Shown here: positions 26,743 to 35,243 of the stretch, one piece after another | Position numbering within the stretch: position 1 is the first letter of the stretch | How the letters are laid out: each line of letters opens with the position of its first letter | DNA from: Myroides marinus | Lineage (GTDB): Bacteria; Bacteroidota; Bacteroidia; Flavobacteriales; Flavobacteriaceae | DNA length: 64,000 bases | Direction of reading: 5' to 3' | NCBI RefSeq assembly: GCF_900109075.1 | Contig: NZ_FNYS01000002.1 | Span: forward strand, 62,001-126,000 | The notes under the pieces: model-generated | What the model was told of the DNA's origin: nothing | Database searches by the model: none | Seen by the model: the letters and a program-made list of their open reading frames with translations, nothing else | Program-made: the position numbers and the translations under genes

Positions 26743-28266
26743 TTATATAAAGCGTTTTTCTACTAACGCCATAAAACGTTCTGCATATTCTTCTTTACCT
26801 TCCCAGTTATTGTATTCTGGTTTTACTAAATGCTCTATTAAGCTTAAAGCTTCGTCAAAAGAACTAACAGTATTTAACTGTGAAAGTACTCTATTAAAGT
26901 CTTCAGCACTACCGTTAAACAAGTGTCTCTCAAAAGCTATTCTATCATTTAACCCTACTACTATAGTTGTATTATAAATATCGTTTATAGATTTAGGTTT
27001 ACTAATCTTCGGTTCGCGTACAGATGTATGTTCTACATTAAATAATGTATTCTGAGCTGCAGGCGTCTCTACCTTAGGAGCTGCTACTGGAGTAGGTTCT
27101 ACTACTACCTGTTGTACTACAGGCTCTTCAACCTTCGGCTCTACAGGTACAAACTGTGTGTCAAACTTCTCTACTATCTTCTCATCAACATCATCTACAC
27201 GTACAAATTCTACATCACTAAAATCAAAACCAAAGAAAGGATCTTCGTTAGATGATTTATTGCCATTCACATTTGTTCTCTCCTCTACTATCTTAGGTGT
27301 CTCAACTACAGCAGCAGGAGTATTGATGATTGGTTTCTCTATTACAGGCTCATCAAAAGTAGCTGAAGCAAATTGCTGATTTATATTTACTAATGTCTCT
27401 TCTATGCTTTCTACCTTTTCATCTTCTAACTTATGAACTACTGGTGCAGTAAAAGTAGGTTCTGCTACAGGAGCTTGTTGATACACAGGAGATGTAAACT
27501 CTGATAAAGGTTTCTCAAATGCAGGTATATCATCTTCTACAGCGATAATCATATGCTCTTCTACTCCAGGAGTTACTATTGGAGCTTCCTCTGCTATTGG
27601 TTCTTCAACTATTGATGTTTCAATGATTACTTCCTCTTCAAAAATAGTTGATACCTCAATATCATCTGCGTCTTCCTCCAACTCTTCTTCTAACAATGAT
27701 TGAGCAGCAACTTGTTCGCTATTCACAGCAGCCCCTCTCTCGTCTACTTGTTTTAGCATTGCTTCATGTTGATCTAGATAGTTGTGTAGTTGAGCATCAT
27801 CTTCTTCAGTTGTACTCTCGTCAATATATACATCTGTAATAAAAGGTTCGTCATAAGTAACACTATGAGAAACGACAGACGATACTTCATTAACCTCTGG
27901 CGCTATCTTAGACACTTTATCTGCTAGCAGACTTTCATCCATAACATTAATAGCTTCTTTCTCTGTTTCAGCTACTATTGGATAGTCTTCTTCTACTAGA
28001 TCTACAGGCATCTGATGACGCTCTGTATCATCTGCTACAGTAGTATTTAAATTAGTAATCGCTACAGCTTTCAGTGCATCATTTAATCGCTCAGGAGAGA
28101 CGTCCTTAATCCTACCTTCATCTAAGTGATCCTGGTAAAACTTTAAGATTAAGAGCTTCTCGTATAATTCTTTTGATTCTCTAAAGAGACTATCTATCTC
28201 CCTATCCTTCAATTGTAATACACGATGAGCTAGACTTAACAACTCTCCTTCTAAGACTTTCTTCAT
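26743..28266 (-). CDS. Acidic hypothetical protein with conserved ends
   Basis: A 507-residue protein, not recognised as a known family. The N-terminal 65 residues look like a coiled coil (MKKVLEGELLSLAHRVLQLK, DSLFRESKELYEKLLILKFY). The central 70-400 is rich in Glu, Val, Pro and Thr with loose repeats such as VEEPIAEEAPIV, and is probably disordered. The C-terminal 80 residues are ordered again: SINDIYNTTIVVGLNDRIAF and SLIEHLVKPEYNNWEGKEEY. No signal peptide is seen. It is upstream of rsmI and divergent from tdk. Confidence 0.7.
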   Translation of the reverse strand: MKKVLEGELLSLAHRVLQLKDREIDSLFRESKELYEKLLILKFYQDHLDEGRIKDVSPERLNDALKAVAITNLNTTVADDTERHQMPVDLVEEDYPIVAETEKEAINVMDESLLADKVSKIAPEVNEVSSVVSHSVTYDEPFITDVYIDESTTEEDDAQLHNYLDQHEAMLKQVDERGAAVNSEQVAAQSLLEEELEEDADDIEVSTIFEEEVIIETSIVEEPIAEEAPIVTPGVEEHMIIAVEDDIPAFEKPLSEFTSPVYQQAPVAEPTFTAPVVHKLEDEKVESIEETLVNINQQFASATFDEPVIEKPIINTPAAVVETPKIVEERTNVNGNKSSNEDPFFGFDFSDVEFVRVDDVDEKIVEKFDTQFVPVEPKVEEPVVQQVVVEPTPVAAPKVETPAAQNTLFNVEHTSVREPKISKPKSINDIYNTTIVVGLNDRIAFERHLFNGSAEDFNRVLSQLNTVSSFDEALSLIEHLVKPEYNNWEGKEEYAERFMALVEKRFI

Positions 28267-28368
28267 AACTTTTATTTTGCATTAGTAAATTGACGAGCTT
28301 TTTTTGATAAATTTGCTCATTACAAAAATAACAGAAAAAATCGCTGGTTTCAGCCTGAAATTTACAAA

Positions 28369-29001
28369 ATGTTTCTCGAAAATCCCGTTAATCACAAAGA
28401 ACAATTTGGTTGGATCGAAGTTATCTGTGGTTCAATGTTCTCTGGTAAGACTGAAGAACTAATTCGCAGACTTAAAAGAGCCAAATTTGCAAAGCAAAAA
28501 GTAGAAATTTTTAAACCTGCTATAGACACTAGATATCACGACGAATTCGTAGTATCACACGATGCTAATGAGATACGCTCTACACCTGTACCATCTGCTG
28601 CTCATATCAGATTATTAGCTGATGGATGCGATGTAGTAGGTATAGATGAGGCTCAATTCTTTGACGACGAAATAGTAAGTGTATGTAATGACTTAGCTAA
28701 TTCAGGTATCAGAGTGATCGTAGCTGGATTAGACATGGACTTTAAAGGACAACCTTTTGGACCTATGCCTTACTTAATGGCTACAGCAGAACAAGTAACT
28801 AAAGTACACGCTATCTGTACTCGTACAGGTAACTTAGCTAACTACAGCTTTAGAAAAGCTGCTAACGAAGATATCGTTATGCTAGGTGAAACTCAAGAGT
28901 ACGAACCTCTAAGTAGAGCTGCATATTATAAGGCTATAAGAGGTATCGATGTCACTAATACAGAAATACAAAACAAAGTACCGCCAGAACAACCAGAATA
29001 A
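28369..29001 (+). CDS. tdk: Thymidine kinase
   Basis: A 210-residue type II thymidine kinase. The P-loop is [20 protein letters not shown], and [14 protein letters not shown] carries the Walker-B-type residues. The lasso-region ends are visible ([14 protein letters not shown]). It phosphorylates thymidine in the salvage pathway. Family zinc-binding cysteines are only partly present ([15 protein letters not shown] has one Cys). It starts 102 bp from the divergent acidic-protein gene, and the MFS gene follows after 21 bp. Confidence 0.95.
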   Translation: MFLENPVNHKEQFGWIEVICGSMFSGKTEELIRRLKRAKFAKQKVEIFKPAIDTRYHDEFVVSHDANEIRSTPVPSAAHIRLLADGCDVVGIDEAQFFDDEIVSVCNDLANSGIRVIVAGLDMDFKGQPFGPMPYLMATAEQVTKVHAICTRTGNLANYSFRKAANEDIVMLGETQEYEPLSRAAYYKAIRGIDVTNTEIQNKVPPEQPE

Positions 29002-29022
29002 CACTATAACTCACCACCACTT

Positions 29023-30246
29023 ATGAAGAAAATAGCTCAAATCTATATCGACTCTTACAAAGGTTTATCAACAGCATCTTGGATGCTAGCCATTGTGATG
29101 TTAATTAATAGGTCTGGGTCCATGGTACTTCCCTTCTTAGGTGTGTATATGACTAAAGAACTTGGCTTTAGTCAAGAGGAGACAGGTTATGTATTAGCCT
29201 GTTTTGGTGTTGGATCTATTATTGGTACTACTTTAGGTGGTTGGATAACAGATAAAATAGGTAATTATAAAGTACAATACTTAAGCCTTTTAGGTAGTAT
29301 TCCTGTATTCGTTATGTTACCACACTTCACTTCTGTCATAAGTTTAGCGCTTATGATGTTACTACAGAGTGCTGTCAGCGAAATGTTTAGACCTGCTAAC
29401 TCTGTAGCGATCACAATGTATGCAAAACCTGAGAATATCACTCGTGCTTTCTCACTAAACAGAATGGCTGTTAACTTAGGATTCTCTATAGGTCCTGCTA
29501 TGGGAGGTATCTTAGCTGCTATATCTTATGCTTTATTATTCTATGTAAACGCTACTGCAGCGTTCTTAGCTGCTATAGTATTCATCTACTTCTTTAAAGG
29601 GAGAAAGACGAATAAAGAGCTTCTATTAGAGCGAGGAGATATAGATGAGTTAAATGAGGTGGCAGATGTATCTAATAAATCTCCTTATAAGGATAAAATG
29701 TTTTTAGTATACAGTTTATTCTGTACACTCTACTCTATCGCCTTCTTACAGCTATTAAGTACTTTGCCTATCTTCTATGAGAAAGCAGCAGGACTTGATG
29801 AAGTAGAGATAGGGCTTATCCTAGGATATAGTGGATTACTTATTTTCTTAACCGAGATGTTATTAGTATACGTAGCTGAGCGCTATTTTACCATTAGACA
29901 GACTATTGTCTACGGTGTAATGATTAGTGCTTTAGGATATGGTATGCTAGCCTTTGACCATGGATATATAGCTATATACGCATCTATGACTATCCTATGT
30001 GTTTCTGAGATGTTAGCTATGCCATTTACCTCAACAGTGACTGCTATGCGTGCTGGTAGTAAAAATAAAGGAGCTTATATGGGAGTAAACGGATTAACGT
30101 TCGCTATAGGTTTTATTATCTCTCCTATATTAGGAACTAAAGTTGCTACACATCTAGGATATGATGTGCTATGGTTAGGTACTGCTGCACTAGTAGTTAT
30201 AGCTGCATTAGGATTAAACTACTCTGTCAAAAAAATGATGGAGTAA
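29023..30246 (+). CDS. MFS transporter
   Basis: A 407-residue membrane protein with about 12 hydrophobic helices in two halves joined by a charged central loop (FKGRKTNKELLLERGDIDEL, near residue 195-215). GGWITDKIGNYKVQYL is the major-facilitator loop 2-3 motif (GxxxDKxGxxR-like). It is an inner-membrane transporter, probably an efflux or solute/proton carrier; the substrate cannot be read from sequence. It may be transcribed with tdk. Confidence 0.85.
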   Translation: MKKIAQIYIDSYKGLSTASWMLAIVMLINRSGSMVLPFLGVYMTKELGFSQEETGYVLACFGVGSIIGTTLGGWITDKIGNYKVQYLSLLGSIPVFVMLPHFTSVISLALMMLLQSAVSEMFRPANSVAITMYAKPENITRAFSLNRMAVNLGFSIGPAMGGILAAISYALLFYVNATAAFLAAIVFIYFFKGRKTNKELLLERGDIDELNEVADVSNKSPYKDKMFLVYSLFCTLYSIAFLQLLSTLPIFYEKAAGLDEVEIGLILGYSGLLIFLTEMLLVYVAERYFTIRQTIVYGVMISALGYGMLAFDHGYIAIYASMTILCVSEMLAMPFTSTVTAMRAGSKNKGAYMGVNGLTFAIGFIISPILGTKVATHLGYDVLWLGTAALVVIAALGLNYSVKKMME

Positions 30247-30252
30247 GTATCG

Positions 30253-30732
30253 CTAGATACTCTTTTCCATCTTTAAGAAAGTGTACATGCCTCCATTAGT
30301 ATAATTATTAAAGGCTCCAGCACTTCTAAACCCCTGCATCTCATAGAAGTTAATACACGTCTTATTAAACTCAGCTACAGCTACAGTAAGTTTCTTAACT
30401 CCTTTTCGCACAGATAAGGCTTCTTCTACGTATTCGATAATCTCGCTTCCGTATCCTCTGTGTAGACAATGAGGATTAATAGCTAGTACTATCTCCGCAG
30501 TATTATTATCCACTAAATAATAGTGAAAATAAGCTATCATCTCTTTCTCGCGTTTAGTGCGTACACTGAATGTGTTCTGTCCTCGTGCATCCGCATCTAA
30601 AAAGTTCTCTAAATCCTCTTGATCTGAAGTCATATTATAAAAACTCATAGCCCCTTCATACTTCCAGTTATAAGCTATCTCAAGAGCTTCCTCTTGAGTC
30701 ATTACTTCAAAAAACAATACTTTCTCTTTCAC
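30253..30732 (-). CDS. GNAT family N-acetyltransferase
   Basis: A 159-residue GNAT-fold protein. AEIVLAINPHCLHRGYGSEIIEYVEEAL contains the acetyl-CoA pyrophosphate loop (HRGYGSE), and the end INFYEMQGFRSAGAF matches motif B. The substrate is unknown. It converges on the MFS gene with only 6 bp between stops. A second methionine 10 codons in is an alternative start. Confidence 0.82.
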   Translation of the reverse strand: MKEKVLFFEVMTQEEALEIAYNWKYEGAMSFYNMTSDQEDLENFLDADARGQNTFSVRTKREKEMIAYFHYYLVDNNTAEIVLAINPHCLHRGYGSEIIEYVEEALSVRKGVKKLTVAVAEFNKTCINFYEMQGFRSAGAFNNYTNGGMYTFLKMEKSI

Positions 30733-30771
30733 GTCCTTAAAATGTTAAATAACCTACATCTTTGACAACAT

Positions 30772-30804
30772 TTTCTAGTTATTAACTAGAAACAAATATA
30801 TTTG
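30772..30804 (+). promoter_or_regulatory. Perfect palindrome and -7 box upstream of the 30812 gene
   Basis: Arms TTTCTAGTTA (30772-30781) and TAACTAGAAA (30783-30792) around one central T form a perfect palindrome where the -33 region would be. TATATTTG (30797-30804) matches the -7 consensus and ends 7 nt before the ATG. The pattern suggests a repressor or activator operator. Confidence 0.5.
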
Positions 30805-30811
30805 TATCTCA

Positions 30812-31174
30812 ATGAAACATTATATTAATCATATAGCTTGGCTGCTCATCCTGATATTTGCAGTATTTGGTGTAGAGAAAACTAACTTCTCTGCCAAATC
30901 AATATGCTCTAAAGACTTGCGCTTTTGCCCTACAGCTAATATGTATGTATATAATATATTCGAAATCGCAAATGACCATTCGTCTAAAGAAAAGAAAGAG
31001 AATAACTCTACTAAAGTTATAACTATCTCTTGTGAGACTTTCTTTCTTAATCAGATCGAGATAGCTATCAGTACTAAACAAAATTCTGTTTATGACTATA
31101 GTGTGTTTTATTATAAACCTGTCATCCATTCAACACCATATATACCCTTAACAGACCCGCCTCCGATAGCATAG
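30812..31174 (+). CDS. Small exported hypothetical protein with Pro-rich tail
   Basis: A 120-residue protein with one N-terminal hydrophobic stretch (HIAWLLILIFAVFGVEK). The mature part has four cysteines (SICSKDLRFCPTAN, TISCET and an upstream partner), several charged segments (DHSSKEKKENN), and ends PLTDPPPIA. The overall plan (signal anchor, Cys/His residues, C-terminal PP tail, about 120 residues) resembles the small protein at 1735-2109, although overall sequence identity is low. No known family is recognised. Confidence 0.6.
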   Translation: MKHYINHIAWLLILIFAVFGVEKTNFSAKSICSKDLRFCPTANMYVYNIFEIANDHSSKEKKENNSTKVITISCETFFLNQIEIAISTKQNSVYDYSVFYYKPVIHSTPYIPLTDPPPIA

Positions 31175-31452
31175 CGTTCTTTATTCTTATAGTAATAATC
31201 AACTGTGATTTCTGATGCTAAATTACAAGTGTCTGATTAGATATAAAAGATACTTTTTCTTAATACATTATTACATTATTCAAACATTTAACATTATACT
31301 GTTTTAAACATAATATGTGATTACTAAAGGTATATTTAGTGAAAGCTCCATTTTATCAATGAAACAATTCAAATATTTTTAGTTTTTTTGATAATTATTA
31401 AATAGGCAAAACAGAGAAAAGAACTTTTTACTCTTAACATTTTTTATACAAA
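31175..31452. other. Intergenic AT-rich region
   Basis: About 280 bp between the small exported protein gene and the adhesin-cluster terminator, with no ORF or repeat that I can support. No clear terminator for the plus-strand gene was recognised. Confidence 0.4.
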
Positions 31453-31484
31453 AAAGAGCCAAAGCATTTCTACTTCAGCTCTTT
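31453..31484 (-). terminator. Terminator at the end of the exported-protein cluster
   Basis: Arms AAAGAGC (31453-31459) and GCTCTTT (31478-31484) with T-rich sequence following on the minus strand, 66 bp after the stop at 31551. Confidence 0.7.
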
Positions 31485-31550
31485 ACAACTACGGTAAGGT
31501 TATAAAAATTAAGTGTATAGAGCACATAAGCACTCCACATCTCAATATTA

Positions 31551-32798
31551 TTAATTGGTCTCTAAGTGTAGATACCCTGTCTTCTTAATCATACGTGATC
31601 CTGATTCGTCCTTGTATTCATAAGAGATTATATAATAGTAAGTACCACTAGGTAACTGCTCTTTCTTATTCATTGTCACTCGGCCTTCTGAGTACCCTCT
31701 GAATACATTATCGTTACTATTATAATTACTAGTATCATACACTTTCACTCCCCATCTATTAAATATTTCTACTTTGTTATTAGGGAATCGGTCAATATTA
31801 TCTATTCTAAAGAAGTCATTCTGACCATCTCCATTAGCACTAACAAAGTTGTAGATTACCACATCTCCTTTTAGTAACTTATCCGTCTTAACTGTTCCTA
31901 ACGTAAAGAAACCGTACTGTTCTAACGATGTTGGTGTACTTACAGTCTTATTATCTACATCCACTATACCTCCTTCATCTACCCAGAGCTGTTGCTTAGC
32001 ATCCCAACGTAGTATATGTAAATTATCTGCTGCATTAGCATAAATCTCTTTTGGGGTAGTACGTTCATCCCAAGTCAATGTCAGGATAACATTACTCGAT
32101 GTAGACTTAGAATGCTCTATAATCCAATATTCTCGAGTATTAAGCTTATCTACTACTCCAGATACATTACCTCTTATCTTAAAGAACTTCTTATCATCTA
32201 AACTATAACGCCCAGAGAAGATATCTTTCTCATGCTTTGGAGCAGAAATAGTCGCTTCTCTATAGTATCCTTTGTCACCTTTTGGGTACGTAAACTGCTC
32301 ATTACCCTCTTTCTCTACTGCTCCTTCGATATGGCTGTGATCTCCTACATTGCTTACCTTAGCATGATTTAGAAAGGTAAACGCCCCCTGTAAAGAATCA
32401 ACCTTTACAATACCCTCTTTAAACTCTACATCTCCAGCAATGCTCAAAGGTGCTTTTACTTCAAATGCTTTGCGTTTAGAAGGATTATTAAGCACTAAAG
32501 AATTAAAGTTGATTAGACTTTTGCCTTCTATCAACTGCAAGTGTTTACCTACTAGATAAGTCTTTCCTTGTGGTACTTTACCTTTAAAGTCAAACTCTTT
32601 TCCATTATTAATAAGATTGTTGTGTAAGAAGAGTTCTCCATTATTCATAAAGTCTCCTCCTTCCTTATTCTCTAACGGATAATACACAGAGACTACAGAG
32701 CCAGGTTTTATATAAAACTGACCTTTATTTACTGCCTGTCCGTAAGACAAGTTTGGCAATACTCCAATAAGTAATAGTAATCTCAAATATTTATTCAT
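31551..32798 (-). CDS. T9SS type-B sorting-domain protein (gliding-motility-associated C-terminal domain)
   Basis: A 415-residue exported protein with signal peptide (MNKYLRLLLLIGVLPNLSYG). The C-terminal about 90 residues are the type-B sorting domain of the type IX secretion system: NGDGQNDFFRIDNIDRFPNN, VEIFNRWGVKVYDTSNYN, LPSGTYYYIISYEYKDESG and final KKTGYLHLETN. The N-terminal part is a beta-rich body with no named domain. It should be exported by the T9SS and fixed or released at the cell surface. It is the last gene of the cluster, 17 bp after its neighbour. Confidence 0.88.
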   Translation of the reverse strand: MNKYLRLLLLIGVLPNLSYGQAVNKGQFYIKPGSVVSVYYPLENKEGGDFMNNGELFLHNNLINNGKEFDFKGKVPQGKTYLVGKHLQLIEGKSLINFNSLVLNNPSKRKAFEVKAPLSIAGDVEFKEGIVKVDSLQGAFTFLNHAKVSNVGDHSHIEGAVEKEGNEQFTYPKGDKGYYREATISAPKHEKDIFSGRYSLDDKKFFKIRGNVSGVVDKLNTREYWIIEHSKSTSSNVILTLTWDERTTPKEIYANAADNLHILRWDAKQQLWVDEGGIVDVDNKTVSTPTSLEQYGFFTLGTVKTDKLLKGDVVIYNFVSANGDGQNDFFRIDNIDRFPNNKVEIFNRWGVKVYDTSNYNSNDNVFRGYSEGRVTMNKKEQLPSGTYYYIISYEYKDESGSRMIKKTGYLHLETN

Positions 32799-32815
32799 CT
32801 CAATCTATAACTAGG

Positions 32816-33433
32816 TTAGTCTTTCACTACGAATACGATATTCATAATCGTACAGTCTGTTGCTTGTGCCTTTACGTCATAAGTCATCAATCCTTCTTTG
32901 GTAATAGACTTAATGGTAAAGACTGTTTTATCATAACTTGTTACATAGTAGTACAAGTCTGTTGCTTTCTCAAAATAAGGTATCCCTGCTTTAGGTGCTC
33001 CCTCACTGATAAAGTGACTATCGTTCTGTAGGGCAAATTGTTTCTTATACTCCTCAAACAGATTAATAGTAACTCCACTGCGATCCTCTGATGTGTCAAA
33101 TACAATAGATGGCATATAGAAGAACTTTACAGCTTTATAATCCTTAGTGACCATCTGTTGCCACTTCTCTCCATCATTGTAATAAAATCCTACTAACACA
33201 TCATTCTGTGCCTTCATATTATACACTGTCATCCCCGCTACGTGAGTACTCATTGGTGCAGCCTCTTTAGTTGACTTCAACTCTACTCGGGGCAACAATA
33301 GCCCTTTATTAGTAGATTCGACTTCGAACATTGCGTCTGCATTTATATCAGGTGATGTACCAATTTTAGTTTGTGCAAAACTCACAGTACTAAATAGCAC
33401 AGCAAGCATTGCGAAATATAATTGCTTCATCAT
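32816..33433 (-). CDS. Exported protein with the shared N-terminal module
   Basis: A 205-residue protein with signal peptide (MKQLYFAMLAVLFSTVSFAQ). The first 95 mature residues (KIGTSPDINADAMFEVESTN, KGLLLPRVELKSTKEAAP, GFYYNDGEKWQQMV) match the N-terminus of the 558-residue protein at 33540-35216. The rest is a single beta-rich domain ending IMNIVFVVKD. No sorting domain for T9SS is visible. A hairpin with a T-run lies just ahead of the start, so its expression may be lower than that of the upstream genes. Confidence 0.75.
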   Translation of the reverse strand: MMKQLYFAMLAVLFSTVSFAQTKIGTSPDINADAMFEVESTNKGLLLPRVELKSTKEAAPMSTHVAGMTVYNMKAQNDVLVGFYYNDGEKWQQMVTKDYKAVKFFYMPSIVFDTSEDRSGVTINLFEEYKKQFALQNDSHFISEGAPKAGIPYFEKATDLYYYVTSYDKTVFTIKSITKEGLMTYDVKAQATDCTIMNIVFVVKD

Positions 33434-33457
33434 TTATCTTTAAATCATTGAAAAAAA

Positions 33458-33484
33458 GTGCGAGTCTCAATACAAGACTCGCAC
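33458..33484 (-). terminator. Intrinsic terminator inside the exported-protein cluster
   Basis: Perfect 10-nt arms GTGCGAGTCT (33458-33467) and AGACTCGCAC (33475-33484). On the minus strand seven T follow immediately. It is only about 25 bp before the next start, at 33433, so it can partly stop transcription of the last two genes. Confidence 0.85.
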
Positions 33485-33539
33485 ACAGTGTGAGTTGTTT
33501 TGATTATTGTTTGTTTTGCGTTAAAGCCGTTATGCTAGT

Positions 33540-35216
33540 TTACTCTGTAAACTCAACGATAACGTTATAGCTTCCTTGTCCGATCATGATATATTGATTA
33601 CCTGATCCAATATTAAATTTTAAAGTATTACCTTCTACCTTAACATCTGTAGTAGCAGTAGTTTTCAACATTTCTCCTTGTAATACTTGGATACTTACTA
33701 CCGAACCAACTTTAGCTTCTTTAGGGATAACCACACCAGATGTTCTAGCTGAATGTGCACCAATACTAGTTTCACCCATAAACTTGTACACCTTCTTATT
33801 ATTAATCGTATTACCTGTAAAGATCACTTTACCATTACTAATATGATCACCTAAGATATTCTTAATCTTATCTACATTATTAGTGATATAATTCGTAATA
33901 AAATCAAAGCTAATTTCTTTCTTAGCACCGCTCTCATCGATAGTATAGAATACTTCTTCACCAGCTTCAGTCATCTTACCATAGTACACATTACCACCTT
34001 TATTGATAAACTTAGAGATTAGATCACCCACTTTATAGGTCTTATCTCCTTCTTTAACTTCTTGGTTTAAGATGTCGTTAAAGTTGTTTACGATATCACC
34101 TACTACATTTACAGAAGTTCCTCCTGCTGTTTCTCCATTAATATCAGTAACTGTCTTACCACTATTAGCTGCTAAGAATGCTTTTACCTCTACTTCATTA
34201 AAGTACTTATACCCTACAGTCTTACCTTCCTTAACTACTGGCACTACTACAGTAGTAGTCTCTGTACCTGCTACTAACTCTTTAAGATTGATAGTATCAT
34301 ATTTCCCATTGTTATAGAACTGAAACTCCCAGTTATCTCCACCTTTATTAGTATAGATTACGTTACCATCTACCTTAGTAGACATATTCTTAATCAATTC
34401 CTCTACAGTATAATATTCAGTAGTACTACCTTCTTTTAATACAGTAGTCTTAGTATTAAAGAAATGGTTAATATCACCTGTGATCTCTCCAACTACATCA
34501 ATTGTAATAACACCTGGTGCATCGTTAGGCACATCTTCTTCTTTCTTACCTTCATTTCCTTTTTGAGCTAACCAAGATTGAATAGTAGTCTCAGAGAAGA
34601 ATAAGTACTTTTTAGTCTTATTATCTCCACTCACTGGTAATATACGGAAGAACGTTTTAGTCTCTTCTTTAATTACCATATCTTCCATATCTATATCTTT
34701 CGTCTCATACTTATTATTAGTAGTATTGTACGTCACATACTTAAACTCATTCTTCACTGGATCAAATACGATAGTAGTATGTTCTTCCTTATTATCTTTA
34801 TTATCAGGATTAGAAGGAACGATATAGTTGATAACATTTTGAATATTCTTGATATCCCCTTCTAACTTAGTCACGTTATTATCTAAGTTATTGATAACAG
34901 TTGTCAACTCCGCCTTACTAACGATTCTATTCCACTTACCACCTTCTTCTGTCGTCCAGTAATAGAACCCTTTTAAGATATCTTTATCTGCTACTTCACT
35001 TGTATTATAGATCAATAAACTCTCCACTTTTTCTCCTTCAATTGGAGCAAACACTTTTAAATCTGTAAGGCTAACACGTGGTATTAAAACCCCTCTATGT
35101 TCTGATAAGATCTCAAGCTCTGCTGATGTAACAGGGTCCGGCGTACCGATACCTACCTGTGCTGATGCTGTATAAACTGATCCTAATAAAGCGGCTAAAA
35201 TTGTAATCTTTCTCAT
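33540..35216 (-). CDS. Exported repeat protein with the shared N-terminal module
   Basis: A 558-residue protein with signal peptide (MRKITILAALLGSVYTASAQ). The N-terminal module (VGIGTPDPVTSAELEILSEH, RGVLIPRVSLTDLKVFAP) is shared with the 205-residue neighbour. The middle carries an approximate repeat of about 120-130 residues: block one has FRILPVSGDNKTKKYLFFSE and VITIDVVGEITGDINHFFNT; block two has VVPVVKEGKTVGYKYFNEVE and VNVVGDIVNNFNDILNQEVK; a shorter related block precedes them. A final beta domain follows. It is probably a surface or filament protein; no enzyme motif was seen. Confidence 0.78.
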   Translation of the reverse strand: MRKITILAALLGSVYTASAQVGIGTPDPVTSAELEILSEHRGVLIPRVSLTDLKVFAPIEGEKVESLLIYNTSEVADKDILKGFYYWTTEEGGKWNRIVSKAELTTVINNLDNNVTKLEGDIKNIQNVINYIVPSNPDNKDNKEEHTTIVFDPVKNEFKYVTYNTTNNKYETKDIDMEDMVIKEETKTFFRILPVSGDNKTKKYLFFSETTIQSWLAQKGNEGKKEEDVPNDAPGVITIDVVGEITGDINHFFNTKTTVLKEGSTTEYYTVEELIKNMSTKVDGNVIYTNKGGDNWEFQFYNNGKYDTINLKELVAGTETTTVVVPVVKEGKTVGYKYFNEVEVKAFLAANSGKTVTDINGETAGGTSVNVVGDIVNNFNDILNQEVKEGDKTYKVGDLISKFINKGGNVYYGKMTEAGEEVFYTIDESGAKKEISFDFITNYITNNVDKIKNILGDHISNGKVIFTGNTINNKKVYKFMGETSIGAHSARTSGVVIPKEAKVGSVVSIQVLQGEMLKTTATTDVKVEGNTLKFNIGSGNQYIMIGQGSYNVIVEFTE

Positions 35217-35243
35217 CTGTTCTGTCTTTTATTCTATGTTTTG

